64,000 bases of DNA from Austropuccinia psidii (taxonomy: Eukaryota > Basidiomycota > Pucciniomycetes > Pucciniales > Sphaerophragmiaceae), in NCBI GenBank assembly GCA_023105745.1, contig JALGQZ010000019.1, positions 3,472,001 to 3,536,000 on the forward strand, read 5' to 3'. Under the pieces are notes generated by a model. It was not told the origin of the DNA. It worked only from the letters and a program-made list of their open reading frames with translations, and did not search any database. This document shows positions 10,746-21,954 of this stretch, in pieces. The translations under genes were made by a program, and so were the position numbers. Within the stretch, counting starts at the first letter, position 1. Every line of letters begins with the position of its first letter.

Positions 10746-11814
10746 TGGAAGAAAATTACATCCCACTTGAGACCCAGTCACAGGCCAACACACCAGTGAC
10801 ACCCTCAGAACCAGAGGGCAGCAAGGGCAAAGGAAAGAGGCACAGTGAAGGTCTCATCAAAGCCAAGAAGTGGACACCAATAGCCACTCAGAGAAGTAGA
10901 AAACCACAAAACTCTGCATCCAAACAAGGTAAACCAACCTTAACCACTTGTACAGGAAAGATTACAATTATTAACCCAGTTGTAACTTCCAAAGGCAAAC
11001 TGCCCAAATCAGCAGACAGTAAATTTGTACAAGGCACAGTCAAAGGTAAATACCCTAGGAACATAAAGTTTTTGACTGCTTGCAAACACTGATATGTCCC
11101 CTGTATACCTCAGAGACCTTGGTTTCCAAAGGAACCAGCCAGAGGATAGAGGAGGATTGTCCAGAACCAGAAGACCTGAAAGAGGACACCCTGGACACAG
11201 TGGTGGATGGCAAAACAATGAGGGAGATAATATCAACCTTTCCATTCACACTCCAATTCAACAGAAACCTCAAACCAGAGGACTGGAAGGATATAGATGA
11301 AGTTCTTCAGATCCACCAACTCCTCAAAGATTTATTTCAATGGAGCATGGACAACAAGAGGTTCAACCTAGCAACTCACTGGGCAGAACTGGGATCAAGT
11401 TGCCAGAAGATCTGTCTCAAAGAGATAGACTTCAAAGACCTTATGGTAATCACCAAGGGTTGGAATCCTACCAGGCAGCACAGACTCCTGGAGGCAAGGG
11501 CACAGAGGATAAGGGAGAATCGAGCCACTATCCTAGCTATAGAATAACAGTTGACCCAGACAGGGCCTACTCAGATTCCTTCAGGTTCACAAGGAGCAGG
11601 CCAAATCAACTCTCCAGTGGCTTCACACCATTCAGAAACCAGCAGATCAGTGGCCAAGAGTCACCATTCTTCACAATTCCAGGAAGTTTCCAAGAGAAGA
11701 CAAGGAAAAAAGGGCAAGAACAAAACCTCCTTCAACCAGAGGAGGAAAGAGTCAGACCCCATGATCCAGAAGCTGTTGGATTTGGTAAAGGAAGTACACA
11801 AGAACCCGAAGTAG
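10746..11814 (+). pseudogene. Element D ORF1 (spliced upstream frame overlapping gag)
   Basis: The first part (10746-11045) encodes a Ser/Lys/Pro-rich stretch (SEPEGSKGKGKRHSEG). Intron 2 (11046-11113) is followed by the second part, in frame: TLVSKGTSQR, DTVVDGKTMREI, WNPTRQHRLLEARAQR. A TAA at 11545-11547 replaces a Glu codon still present in C. After it the frame stays open to VKEVHKNPK and its natural stop at 11812-11814. From 11114 it overlaps gag-pol in another frame. Likely Gag-like or Gag N-terminal protein; function unknown. Basic C-terminus. Confidence 0.6.
11046..11113 (+). other. Intron 2 of element D, containing ORF1 stop and gag-pol ATG
   Basis: GTAAAT donor, CTGAT branch-like sequence at 11088-11092 and CAG acceptor, 68 bp, phase 1. 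Splicing joins two ORF1 blocks in frame. If retained, ORF1 ends at TGA 11090-11092 and the gag-pol ATG is at 11094, one base later. C has CACTAACATG at the same place. Confidence 0.65.
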
Positions 11815-13775
11815 TTGTAAACCACTCTAGAATCAGTAGTCCTAGTAATAGAAACATTACCCCCACTCAGACTGAAAATAACATTGTCACATCTGAGAGT
11901 AACATCAACAGTGATACACTGTGGTTACAAGTGTCCCAATATGCTGAGCAATCTGCAAAGCAATTTGCAGAAATTAAAGCTAGCCAAGAGAGGATGAGAC
12001 AAACTCAAGCCTCATTGGAACAAATAGTTAAGAATCTTCAAGAAGGATATGCTCAACTGAGCAAAGCCTCTGAAGAATCCAACAAAAGACTGAACCAAGT
12101 CTTTGAAGAACAACACCACAGCACAAGGGACAGGGAGTGTCTGAATCAAGACATTAACAAATTGTTTAATGCCTATCATAGCTTGAAGCCCCAACCACAA
12201 GGCCAAGCTATGGAGAATCCATATCAACCAGATGACATCAAACCAGATGCCATGTTGTTGAATAAGGCAAGATCTCCATCACAATACCAGGATGGAGATG
12301 GCATGTCTTATTCAGAGAAGGAAGCCTTGAAACAGCTTCCTGAAGCCTCAAACTGGCCCAAATTCTCTGGATCAGGAGAATATGATCATATGGAACTCAT
12401 AGATTATATTGATGGACTCTTCATTGATGTACCCAGCATACCAGACTACTGGATTACTGCTAGACTGAATACTGCATTTAAAGGTCATGCAAGTATATGG
12501 TACACAGAAATGAAAGAAATCCATGGCAGAAGAAACTGGCCATGGTGGAAGAGTCAAATAATCCAAAAGTACAGTAATGGAACTTGGATATGGCAAAAAA
12601 CCATGTCATTTGAAAATGACAAATACTCTGTGGACAAAGATCCATATGAGTGGTGTCTCAGACAGTCTAAAAGACTTAAAGCCATTGATCCTCAGATGAA
12701 CATCCAGATGAGGAATCACAAACTTCTGACACAACTGCCAGGAGAATTAGAGAATGCAGTGAAATGCAGATGCAACCAAAATTGCACTCTGGATGATATA
12801 GCCAATACCTTACAAGACATAAGGAAAAGGACTAATATAGGGAAATTCACCCCATATAGAAGCAGTAATTTCAAAGAGAAAAAACCTTTCAGGGTGGAGT
12901 TTAAAGACAAACCCAGAGAAAGAGTGGCAGAAGTGGCAAAGAAGAAGAATTCTTGTCGCAATTGTGGTTCAACAGACCACTATGCCAACAACTGTCCAAA
13001 AGCAAAGAAAAAAGTCTATGCTATAGAAAAAGTCCCTGAAGAAGAACCTCCAACAGAGGATTCTGAATCAGAATCTATGGGAGATGCCCTCAGAGAACCA
13101 TCTGATGATCATCAAGACCCAAGAGAGGAATTTCTAGTGGAATACCAAGAGGAAACCCCACTGGAAATCCAGGATATACAGTTGGAAGCAGGCATGCCAC
13201 AGGACACTGCCAACAAGAACTTGTGCAAACACACACAAGATGCACAGACATTCCTGGTTACACCAACCAAAGGAATGGCATATATACATGGAACATCCAC
13301 AAAAATGACTGTATGTATTGACAATGCTCAGCACCCACTGATCATTGACAGTGGAGCACATTGCTCCATAGTGGCCAGAAATTATCTTGATAACCATTTC
13401 CCTAACTGGGAAAAACAGCTCTTGCCCACTAAGGCAAAGAATTTCAAAAGTGCATCAGGGAAGATGACTGCCATTGGGACAATTATCAAAGAGATAATTA
13501 TACCCCACAGGAAGGGTAATATCAGACTCAACCCAGAGTTTTTAGTGCTTGAAAATGCCCACATCCAAGGGTTTTTACTGGGAACAGATTACCAGAGGAT
13601 GTATGGCATAGATATTTACAACAGTAAAAACAGGCACATTACCATTGGTACCAACAAGGAAAAGAAATTTTCACTTGATATATACCACATATCTTCACAG
13701 GATCCACTAGAAGAGCTCTTGAAGGAGTTCAAGGAGGGACAGTTTGCACTACCCTCACCAGTAAACAAAAAATAA
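11094..13775 (+). pseudogene. Element D gag and protease
   Basis: The gag-pol frame starts at ATG 11094 inside intron 2, is broken by TGA at 11298-11300 and is then open to 13775. Order: low-complexity N-terminus overlapping ORF1, coiled-coil-like region (SAKQFAEIKASQERM...), capsid (WPKFSGSGEYDHMELIDYIDG, RRNWPWWKSQIIQKY), CCHC zinc knuckle CRNCGSTDHYANNC near 12955, acidic linker, and aspartic protease IIDSGAHCS near 13345 with LLGTDYQRMYGIDI. A 1-base deletion near 13744, relative to C, ends the frame early and disconnects RT. Domain motifs are intact. Confidence 0.88.
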
Positions 13776-13786
13776 GTTTACTGAAG

Positions 13787-15253
13787 ATGCTGAGGAAAAA
13801 CAGACCAGCATTTTCCATTGGTGAAGAACCACTAGGCAAGATTAAAGGCCATGATATAGAACTATATCTGGATGTGGAAAGACCTTATCCACCCATGCTG
13901 AGGAGACCTCCTTATCCAGCAAGTCTGGAAACCAGGAAAGAAATTGAAAAACACATCAATGAACTCCTGGACATGGATGCCATCAGGAAGATTGGACATA
14001 ATGAAATAGTGGAAATCACCACTCCTGTCCTTATCACCTGGAATGATGGCAAGTCTAGATTGTGTGGAGACTTCAGAGCCCTGAATAACTACACAAAAGC
14101 AGACAGGTACCCTATACCAAGGATACCTCATGCCTTGGATAAACTGGCCAAAGCCAAATACATAACCAAGATGGATTGTATGAAAGGCTTCCACCAAAAT
14201 GGAGTTAAACCAAACTCCATGAAGTTGCTCAGAATAATATGCCATATGGGCATATATGAGTACACCAGGATGCCATTTGGCATCAAGAATGCACCAGCCC
14301 ACTTCCAAAGGATGATGGACACCATATTTCAAGAAGAAATAATGGAAGGCTGGATGGTAGTATATATTGATGATATCATTATATACTCAGAGACATGGGA
14401 AGACCATGTACAATACATAGACAGAGTTCTAAGCAAATGTACACCCATCAATCTGAAAATTTCACTTATAAAGTGTAACTTTGGCCAAGAAGAGCTACTA
14501 GCTCTAGGACACAAAGTCTCAGGCCTTAGTCTGGCAATTGACCAGAACAAAGTAGCAGCAGTACTGCAAAAGCCAGTACCAAAGAACATCAAAGAGATGC
14601 AATCTTTACTTGGATTTGCTAGCTACTATAGAAACCACATCAAAAACTTTGCCCACATAACTCGTAGTTTATACAAGTTATGCTCAAAGGATGTAGTTTT
14701 TGAAATAACCAAGGAAAGGAGGGATGCATATGAGAGGATCAAATATGAACTCACAAATGCACCTGTGCTCATCTTGCCTGACTTTGAACTACCATTCAAG
14801 TTATATATAGATGCAGCATGCAGCCAAGGCTTGGGAGCAGCCCTTGACCAAAGACAAATTGTGGATGGTGAACCAAGAGAAGGTGTAATATGTTACATCT
14901 CCAGGCAGCTGAAAGATTCAGAAGCCAGGTATGGGGCCACCCAGACAGAATGTCTATGTCTAGTCTGGGCTCTAGAAAAACTCCATTATTATTTGGAGGG
15001 TGCAGTCTTTGAAGTCTACACAGACTGCACAGCCTTGAAGTCTTTACTAAACATGAAGACTACTAATAGAGACATGCTGAGATGGCAAATAGCCATCCAG
15101 GAGTATAGAGGGAACATGACCATCATATACAAAGAAGGTAAAAGCCATACCAATGCAGATGCCTTAGCAGATGGCCACTGGACAATGTCAAAAGCAATCC
15201 AGCTTATGACCCTGAAGTTGCTGCAAAAATTCCTATCCATTTTATGGAAATAA
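13787..15253 (+). pseudogene. Element D reverse transcriptase and RNase H
   Basis: 488 codons: start of RT (EEPLGKIKGHDIELYLD, RPYPPMLRRPPYPAS), fingers (VLITWNDGKSRLCGDFRALN), palm with the catalytic YIDD near residue 193, thumb, tether ([14 protein letters not shown]), and RNase H beginning with YIDAACSQGLGAAL near residue 338 and ending at NADALA. A 1-base deletion near 15163 (relative to C) shifts the last 30 codons out of frame. RT catalytic residues are intact. Frame 2; the protease part is in frame 0 because of the upstream deletion. Confidence 0.92.
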
Positions 15254-15636
15254 ATAGGAAGAAGAACTTCAGATTCTCTGAATGGGCACCAGGGAGTGGT
15301 ACCCTTGACAGTGGAAACACTGATTCAGAAGGGACAGAAACCCCCATACTGGGAATAAGTTCCTCAGAACTGAACAATGAATTTTTCAATGCAGTACTGA
15401 AATCATATGCTAAACAAAAACAGTGTAGCATACTACTCCAACTCCTTCAACAAAAATACAGGAGCCCAGAACTGGAAACCCAGCTGGAGGACCCCTGGTT
15501 GAGGGCCTATAAGGACAATAAATTCTTCCTTATAGATGGCCTGATTTATCACAGAGAAAAGCACACCAGTGCACTCACAGTGATAGACAGAGACCACATC
15601 TCTTAAATCCTGCAGGAATGCCATGACTGCCCCTAC
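15166..15636 (+). pseudogene. Element D RNase H end to integrase N-terminus
   Basis: Past the 15163 deletion the proper frame reads SRWPLDNVKSNPAYDPEV, then a linker to the integrase N-terminal region ([21 protein letters not shown]). TAA at 15604-15606 sits where C has a Leu codon, so this is a nonsense mutation. The frame is the same as that of the integrase block that follows. Confidence 0.82.
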
Positions 15637-16262
15637 ATGGGACACATGAGTGAGGACAGGACTAAAGAGAGGGTAGCAAGCACAGCTTGGTGGCCCAAGT
15701 GGGAGCAAGAGTTGAGTGAATACATCAACACTTGTGAAAGATGCCAAAAGGAAAATAGAAAGCATGGGAAGAAATATGGGTTGCTTCAACACATAGAAGA
15801 GCCCAAACAGCCATGGGAAACCATCAACATGGACTGGGTCACAGGGCTTGTCCCAGGAGGCAAAGAAAACTACAATGCCTGCTTAATCATAGTTGATAGG
15901 TTCAGCAAGAGCATGAGATGTCTACCATGCCATAAAGAGGACACAGCCATGGACACTGCTCTGTTATTTTGGAATAACATCATATCCACCTGTGGAGTCC
16001 CTAAGATCATAATTAGTGACAGGGACCCAAAATTCACATCTGAATTTTGGACCAATTTATATGACATGCTTGGCACCAAGCTTGCCTTTTCCACAGCTTA
16101 CCATCCACAAAGAGATGGCCTAGCTGAGAGGATGATCAAAACAATAGAGGACGTCCTCAGGAGGTTCTGTGCCTATGGCATGGAATACAAGGACCATGAG
16201 GGATACACCCATGATTGGGTCACCCTCTTACCAGCAGTCCAACTGGCGTATAATAATAGCCA
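15637..16262 (+). pseudogene. Element D integrase, zinc finger and catalytic core
   Basis: The H2C2 finger is completed here ([11 protein letters not shown] ... [14 protein letters not shown]). The core has D in [12 protein letters not shown] (about 15832), D in ISDRDPKF (about 16015) and E in [17 protein letters not shown] (about 16126), with D,D-35-E-like spacing. A 4-base duplication (CAGC) near 16262 shifts the remaining codons, so the open frame runs on to 16386 out of register. Confidence 0.9.
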
Positions 16263-16951
16263 GCCAGCACTCTACCACAGGAAAAACACCTGCACTGGTA
16301 GAGAAAGGGTGGAATCCCCTGTTACCTGTGGATCACTTGAAGAAAAATCTTCTGACCATCCACCCCACAGCCAAAGACTTCCATGATATGTGGAAGAAAG
16401 CCTGTGATACTGCTGCTAAATGCATAGCTGAGGCCAAAGAGTATAACAAGCAGAGGTGGGACAAATCACATATGGAACCTGACTTCAAGGAAGGGGGCCA
16501 GGTGTTAGTGTCTACACTGAACTTTAGCAATCTCAAAGGACCCAAGAAGATGAGAGACTCATTTGTAGGGCCCTTCACTATCATTAAGTTGATAGGGAAG
16601 AATGCAGTAGAGGTCAAGCTCACTGAGGAGTTTTCTAGGAAACACCCAGTCTTTCCAGTAAGCCTGGTCAAACCATACTTCCAAACAGAGGAGGATAAAT
16701 TCCCCTCCAGGAAGAAAAACATCACTCCACCAGAAATAGTGGAAGTAGAAGACTCTCCTGGACCTGTGAGTAAAATCATCACGGCCAGAAAAATCAGACT
16801 TAATGGGAAGGATCAGAAACAATATCTAGTCAGATTCAAGAACCAGACAGCTGACAAAGACAAATGGTTGGCAGAGGATTCCATACCAGATGGGAACCTT
16901 CATTTAAGGAGATTCAGAGCCTCTAGGAGGACTGAACAGTCTCATCAATGA
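16263..16951 (+). pseudogene. Element D integrase C-terminus and chromodomain
   Basis: In the shifted frame: [25 protein letters not shown]-like [43 protein letters not shown], then a chromodomain-like tail (KIITARKIRLNGKDQKQYL ... DKWLAEDSIPDGNLHLRRF). It ends 14 bp before the PPT. Chromodomains of this class direct integration to heterochromatin, which would fit the nesting seen here. Confidence 0.9.
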
Positions 16952-16964
16952 TGAGCCTTTTTTT

Positions 16965-16976
16965 AGAGGGAGGGTA
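16965..16976 (+). other. Polypurine tract of element D
   Basis: AGAGGGAGGGTA directly before the 3' LTR, preceded by a T8 run. The counterpart in C is at 28280-28300 on the minus strand. Confidence 0.85.
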
Positions 16977-18414
16977 TGTCAGCCTGTGACTCAAAACCAG
17001 AGCACAAGCATGACAGCCAAAATACCATAAACCAATGGTATAGCCAAGATACCACCAAAACATGGAACTGAGCCAAATTAGCTCAAAAGGTATCAAAATA
17101 AAGAGGAAACTCACCCCTTTCTGAAAATATAAGTCCCATCACCATAGGACAAGAAATAACAAGGTTATTCCTGCTCAAAGTTATTGCTGAGCATAAACCT
17201 TAAGTTTCACCTCTCATCTAAAATCTAGAAGGAGAGGCTTAACCCCATAAAATGGGTATTTCAAATGAAGCTCTAAGCCAGGGCTATCTAATGGTGCTAG
17301 CCAAACTGAGCTAGCACCAGTATTACTTGAGTTATGGTCAAATTCAGACCAAATAAGGGTGAACAAAACATTCACCTCTCATCTAACTTTTACAGTTTTA
17401 GTGTGAGATACCTAAAGTGGGGTCTTTTTGGAAAGGGCACAATCAGGGCTATCTGATGGCGCCATCCATTTCCTCATAGCTCAACTAAAACAGAAGTTAT
17501 TGGCCAAACAAGCTTAATACAGCTTTTGCCCAGACCACGCCAATGTACAAAAATACTTGTACAAGGGATAACTTTGTCATATTTAATGATAACCATGTCA
17601 AGTTGGGTACCATTGTGTAGAACCCATACAGAGCTATTCAATGAACAAACTTTGAGCTTGATATCTCTAAAACCAACAGAGGTATGACCATTTTAAGGTC
17701 AAAGTCCCACCTGCTGTCAGATACAGCCTTACCATGGGATAATATCCCATAACCATGAATATGAGGTGTCAAATAGACGAAGAAGCATGTTTTTACTTCA
17801 ATACCTCATATGTCAGTCAATACTGGGGTCCCATACAGTTTCTGTACAGCATTCTACGCGTCATACACGTCAGAATCAGGCTGTGAGGTCCCCAGATGAA
17901 AATTTTCACCCTGTATTGGTGAAATCCGCCCAGATGTGGTTTCAAAACCACATATGAGCCCAATACAGAGTATACAGGCTGTTTGCAAACCACAAGCCTG
18001 TCATAGAGAGTGAAAAATCTTCACTTCCTCTACGTGGAAAGGTCTAGCAGCCTTTCCACCTCAATTTCAGGATAAAAGGAGGGCTTTTCACAGCCAAAAA
18101 CCTTTCCTCATCCTGCTCTTGAATAACCTACGTAGTAAACTGTCATAAACAGTTTTACTCTTGGTTAATAATCAGGTATAATTATAAACTTAATTATTGT
18201 ATTCTTTATTATTGTAACCCAACAGATAAAACTGCACCCAGGGCTTTCAGCAGCACTCACCACCACTATATTTTCATAGTAAAGCCCTTAAAATCTCAAT
18301 TCAATCATCTTTTATCAACCTTTTATCTTTAAAAATCTATTTTTTACCGTGTCACAGTCATAGTTTTAGTTGTAAATAGCCTTATTACCTCTTCAACATA
18401 GACTCAGCCTGACA
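16977..18414 (+). repeat. 3' LTR of element D
   Basis: 1438 bp, from TGTCAGCCTGTGACTC to CAGCCTGACA. Aligns end to end with 8710-10147 without net length change. The sequence to its right, CTTCATGCTTTCTAG, is the continuation of the B integrase gene. Confidence 0.96.
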
Positions 18415-18970
18415 CTTCATGCTTTCTAGCTTTGTCTAGCATTCCTTTGAAGCTAGCAGCTGTGGGATGTATCTTAATTAAATCTGTCCTCAAGGAATCT
18501 TGGGGTAACTTGGGGCTCCATCCTTTTTCTAGAATAGCAGGAGTTTGATTGGTACTGGCATGGATTGATTTTTTATAGGCTAATTCCAGTGCTGGAAACA
18601 GAGTACACCAGTCATTGGTAAATCCATCACAATATTTGAGCTCAAGGCCATATGCACAAAATCTTCTCACCATGTCCTCTAAGGTTTGGATCATCCTTTC
18701 AGCCAGGCCATCAGTTTGTGGGTGGTAGGCTGTCAAGAAAGACAGTTTAGTGCCAAATAATTGGTGAAGATTTGTCCATAGTGCTGAAGTGAATTGGGGA
18801 TCCCTATCACTAATGATATTTGTAAATATCCCAGTCCATGACACTACTCTATTCCATATCAGAAGAGCTGTATCCATGGCTGTATCATCCTTGTGACGTC
18901 GTAAAAAGATTGGATTTTTACTGAATCTGTCCACAATTACTAGGCAAGCATTATAGCTTCTGTTTGACAT
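18415..18970 (-). pseudogene. Element B integrase catalytic core (deleted at its N side)
   Basis: Runs from [19 protein letters not shown] through the second catalytic Asp (ISDRDPQF) and the Glu ([17 protein letters not shown]) to the D insertion. Compared with G1 (53737-54294), some 45 codons are missing between the H2C2 finger and this point, including the stretch with the first catalytic Asp (MDWV in relatives). That deletion also changes frame relative to the upstream block, which overlaps at 18940-18970. Catalytically dead. Confidence 0.9.
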
Positions 18971-20388
18971 CTGTCACAGGTTTTGCAATACTCTGCAACA
19001 TTGTTCTGCCACATTGGCCACCATATGCAGGTCTTTACTTTCTCTCTTGTTCTGTCTTCAGACAGATGTCCTGAAAAGGGACTATCATGGCATTCTTTCA
19101 GTACAAGATTGATTAATGACCTGTCTACAACTGTCATGACACATGTGTGCTTGGTTCTGTGGTAAATTATACCATCCAGTAGGTGAAATCTTCCTTCATC
19201 ATAAGACTTTTTCCATACTTCATCCAAGGCATGTATTAGAGAGTTGTCTTTAAAGTCTTTGCCAAGTAATTGGCATAAGATGCTACAATTATTATCTTGA
19301 GTGTAACTACTTCTGACTTCTTCCAATAAGGTGGTGTTCAAGTCTGTAACACTTATTCCTTCTATTGGAATTTGTGGTGAAACTTCTTCTGGCACATAAG
19401 CAGGATTATCAATATTATTTGGTAATGGCCATCTTCTTAGTCCATCTGCATTTTTATGAATATTCCCATCCTTATGAACAATATTCATATTGCCTCTGTA
19501 TTCTTGTATTGCTATTTGCCATCTGAGCATATGTCTGTTGGGTGTCTTCATGTTCAGAAGTGATTTGAAAGCTGTACAATCTGTTATTACCTCAAAGACA
19601 CATCCCTCTAAGAAGTAGTTTAATTTCTCCAAGGCCCAGACAAGGCATAGACATTCCATTTGACTTGCTCCATATCTGGCTTCAGTTGGTTTGATTTGCC
19701 TAGATATGAAACATATGGGTCCTTCTACAGGTTTATCATTTATAATCTGAACTTGGTGAAGTGCAGCACCCAGTCCATCCCCTGATGCATCAATATACAG
19801 TTTGAAAGGTAATTTAAAGTCTGGAATCAGTAGGAGTGGAGCAGTGGTCAAGGCTTCTCTTAGAGACTCAAAAGCTTTGACTCTGTCAATAGTCATTTCA
19901 AATACTGTGTCTTTGTCACACAACTTATAAAGTGGTCTTGCTATGGATGCAAAATCTTTAATGTGTTGCCTGTAATATCCTGAAAAACCTAAGAATGACT
20001 GAATTTCTTTTTTATTCTGAGGCATGGGTTTTAGCAATACTGCTGCAACTTTGTTTTTGTCAATTCCAAGGGAAAAACCAGATACAACATGTCCTAGTGC
20101 TTTAAGTTCTTTAGATCCAAAATTACATTTCTTCAAGGAGATTTTCATGTTTACTGATTGAATTTTTGTCAAAACTCTGGACAATCTGTACATGTGCTCC
20201 TCCCAAGTCTTGGAACAGATAATAATGTCATCAATGTAAATGATTAACCATCCCTCTGAGAGTTCTTCAGGGAAGATTTCATTCATCATTCTTTGGAAGT
20301 GTGAAGGTGCATTTTTGATACCAAAGGGCATCCTTAAGTATTCATACACTCCACAATGAACAATAATTCTGAAGTATTTTCTTGCTCA
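18940..20388 (-). pseudogene. Element B RT palm to integrase zinc finger
   Basis: 469 codons: RT palm ([17 protein letters not shown], catalytic YIDD), thumb ([20 protein letters not shown]), tether ([14 protein letters not shown]), RNase H ([34 protein letters not shown]) and the integrase H2C2 finger ([13 protein letters not shown] ... CKTCDRC). It is joined in frame to the RT N-terminal block by a single TGA at 20386-20388 where G1 has an Arg codon. The end runs into the integrase deletion. Confidence 0.92.
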
Positions 20389-20811
20389 TGGTGTCACCAC
20401 ATTTTGATGGAATCCTTTAAGGGCATCCATAGTGGTTATATACACTGCTTGATATATTTGAGTAAGGGCAATTTGGATTTTTGGTATTGGGTATCTGTCT
20501 GGAACAGTGTAAGTGTTCAGAGCTCTAAAGTCCCCAACCATTCTGGATTTTCCATTATGCCATGCCACTATGACTGGTGTAGTTAAATCTCCTCCTTCAT
20601 TGTGGCCTACTTTTCCTATTACACCAAGGTCCAAACGTTCTTTGATATGAATTTCTAGAGCTTCTCTTGATTTTGTACTTGCTGGATATGCAGGTCTTCT
20701 TAAGAGTGGTGGATAAGGTCTCTCAATGTTAAGAATGATGTCAACTTCATGACCAATAATTGCTCCTAGAGGTTCTTTGTCTGAAGCAAATGCTCCTCTG
20801 TGGTCATACAA
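20389..20811 (-). pseudogene. Element B reverse transcriptase N-terminal part
   Basis: About 140 codons: [35 protein letters not shown] is spread over its start, then the fingers (TTPVIVAWHNGKSRMVGDF) and [14 protein letters not shown]. It is linked in frame to protease through TAA 20830-20832, where G1 has a Glu codon. Only point nonsense mutations separate these blocks. Confidence 0.9.
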
Positions 20812-20829
20812 AAGGGAAGAAAGTTCATT

Positions 20830-21954
20830 TTACTGTTTATCAGTCATATGAAGGCTTATTTCAGCCTCATTTAACTGTTCAGACTTGAATTTCTCTAACT
20901 CTAAGCTGACTGGTGATACTTTGTTTACTGAAATTTGTCTTTTAGATGGTAAAAAGGCAAATTTTTGGTGCTTATTGTCTCCAATAGTAAAGTATCTATC
21001 TTTGTTATTATGCAAATCTATCCCATACATGATTAAATAGTCATTTCCCAATATAAAATGGGTACTAGAGCAATTTTTCATAACAACAAATTCAACTGTG
21101 ATTCTTAAACTCCCATTTATGTGTGGTAATATGACACTGGTCTCAAAGATTCCTAATGCTTTCATTGGATTACTTGCACTGTTGAATTTTGTACCATCAA
21201 TTGGTAACAATTGGTCTTCAAAATTTGGTACACAAGTCTTAAGAAAAGATTTTCCAACACAAGAGCAGAAGGCTCCTGGGTCAAGCAAAGGTTTGGGGGG
21301 TTTGTTGTCAATAACCACTTCTATTATACAGGAGTTACCAGCTGTATAGCCTTTTCCCCTGTTTGGTTTTGTTTTCATAAGTTGTGCATGTTGAGCTTTT
21401 GATAATTCAAGTTGGCTATTGCTCAATTGTGGTAAGTGGGAATAATATTCCATGATGTCAAAAGTGGCATTGATATTTTCTATATCTTTTGTAGATTCGG
21501 AAAAGATTGATGACTTATCATCTGAATTGTCTTCAATTATGTCCTCTTTCTCAGAATCAGGTTCCTTTTCAATATCAATTTCATTGATTTTCCCCCTTTT
21601 TGGACATGTATTGGCTAAATGGGTGGTGCTTTGGCAAATATGGCACTTTCTGACTGTATCTGCAGATTTATACTTAATATTACTAGAATTTTCTTTGGGG
21701 ATTTTGTCCACAGAATCTTTCCAAGGTGTATTAAGCCTTGTTTTGAGATTCATCCTACCAGAACCAATTTTGGTTCTGGTGGTTACTTCTTCCAATATAT
21801 TGATAACATCTTCTGCTGAAGATTTTTCAGTAGTCCTGCTTTTGACAGCATGCTCTAAGTCACCTCCACATTGTCTCAGAATCTTTCTATGGATCATAAA
21901 TTCTGACATGTCTGGATATAATGCTGTAATCTGTCTTCTTGTTGGCAAAACCAT
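20830..21954 (-). pseudogene. Element B gag C-terminus and protease with DPGA motif
   Basis: 374 codons: end of capsid (QITALYPDMSEFMIHRKIL, CGGDLEHAVKSR), zinc knuckle CHICQSTTHLANTC, acidic linker, then the retropepsin region KPLLDPGAFCSCVGKSFL with HFILGNDYLIMYGIDL. The active site reads D-P-G-A rather than D-T/S-G-A. G1 and G2 share this, so it belongs to the family. A 1-base shift near 21900-21950 separates it from upstream gag. Confidence 0.9.

Larger units (their letters stand above)
8710..18414 (+). mobile_element. Ty3/gypsy element D (plus strand)
   Basis: Two LTRs of exactly 1438 bp (8710-10147 and 16977-18414), PBS at 10151, PPT at 16965 and a 9.7-kb total length. Target duplication CTGCA/CTTCA (8705-8709, 18415-18419) in the B integrase gene; G1 at 53450 keeps CTTCA, so the left copy mutated. 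All domains are present but broken: TGA at 11298, TAA at 11545 in ORF1, 1-base deletions near 13744 and 15163, TAA at 15604 and a 4-base duplication near 16262. Same family as C. Confidence 0.96.

Noticed and set aside
11340..11810. First ~157 codons of the long D frame taken as a normal Gag start at ATG 11340
   Set aside because: That Met is internal; the matching start in E, F and B is the intronic ATG (11094 in D). Whether these codons are translated is doubtful because the ORF1 frame covers them.
13735..13790. Programmed frameshift between protease and RT in D
   Set aside because: C lacks it and shows a continuous frame; D carries a simple 1-base deletion and a base change.
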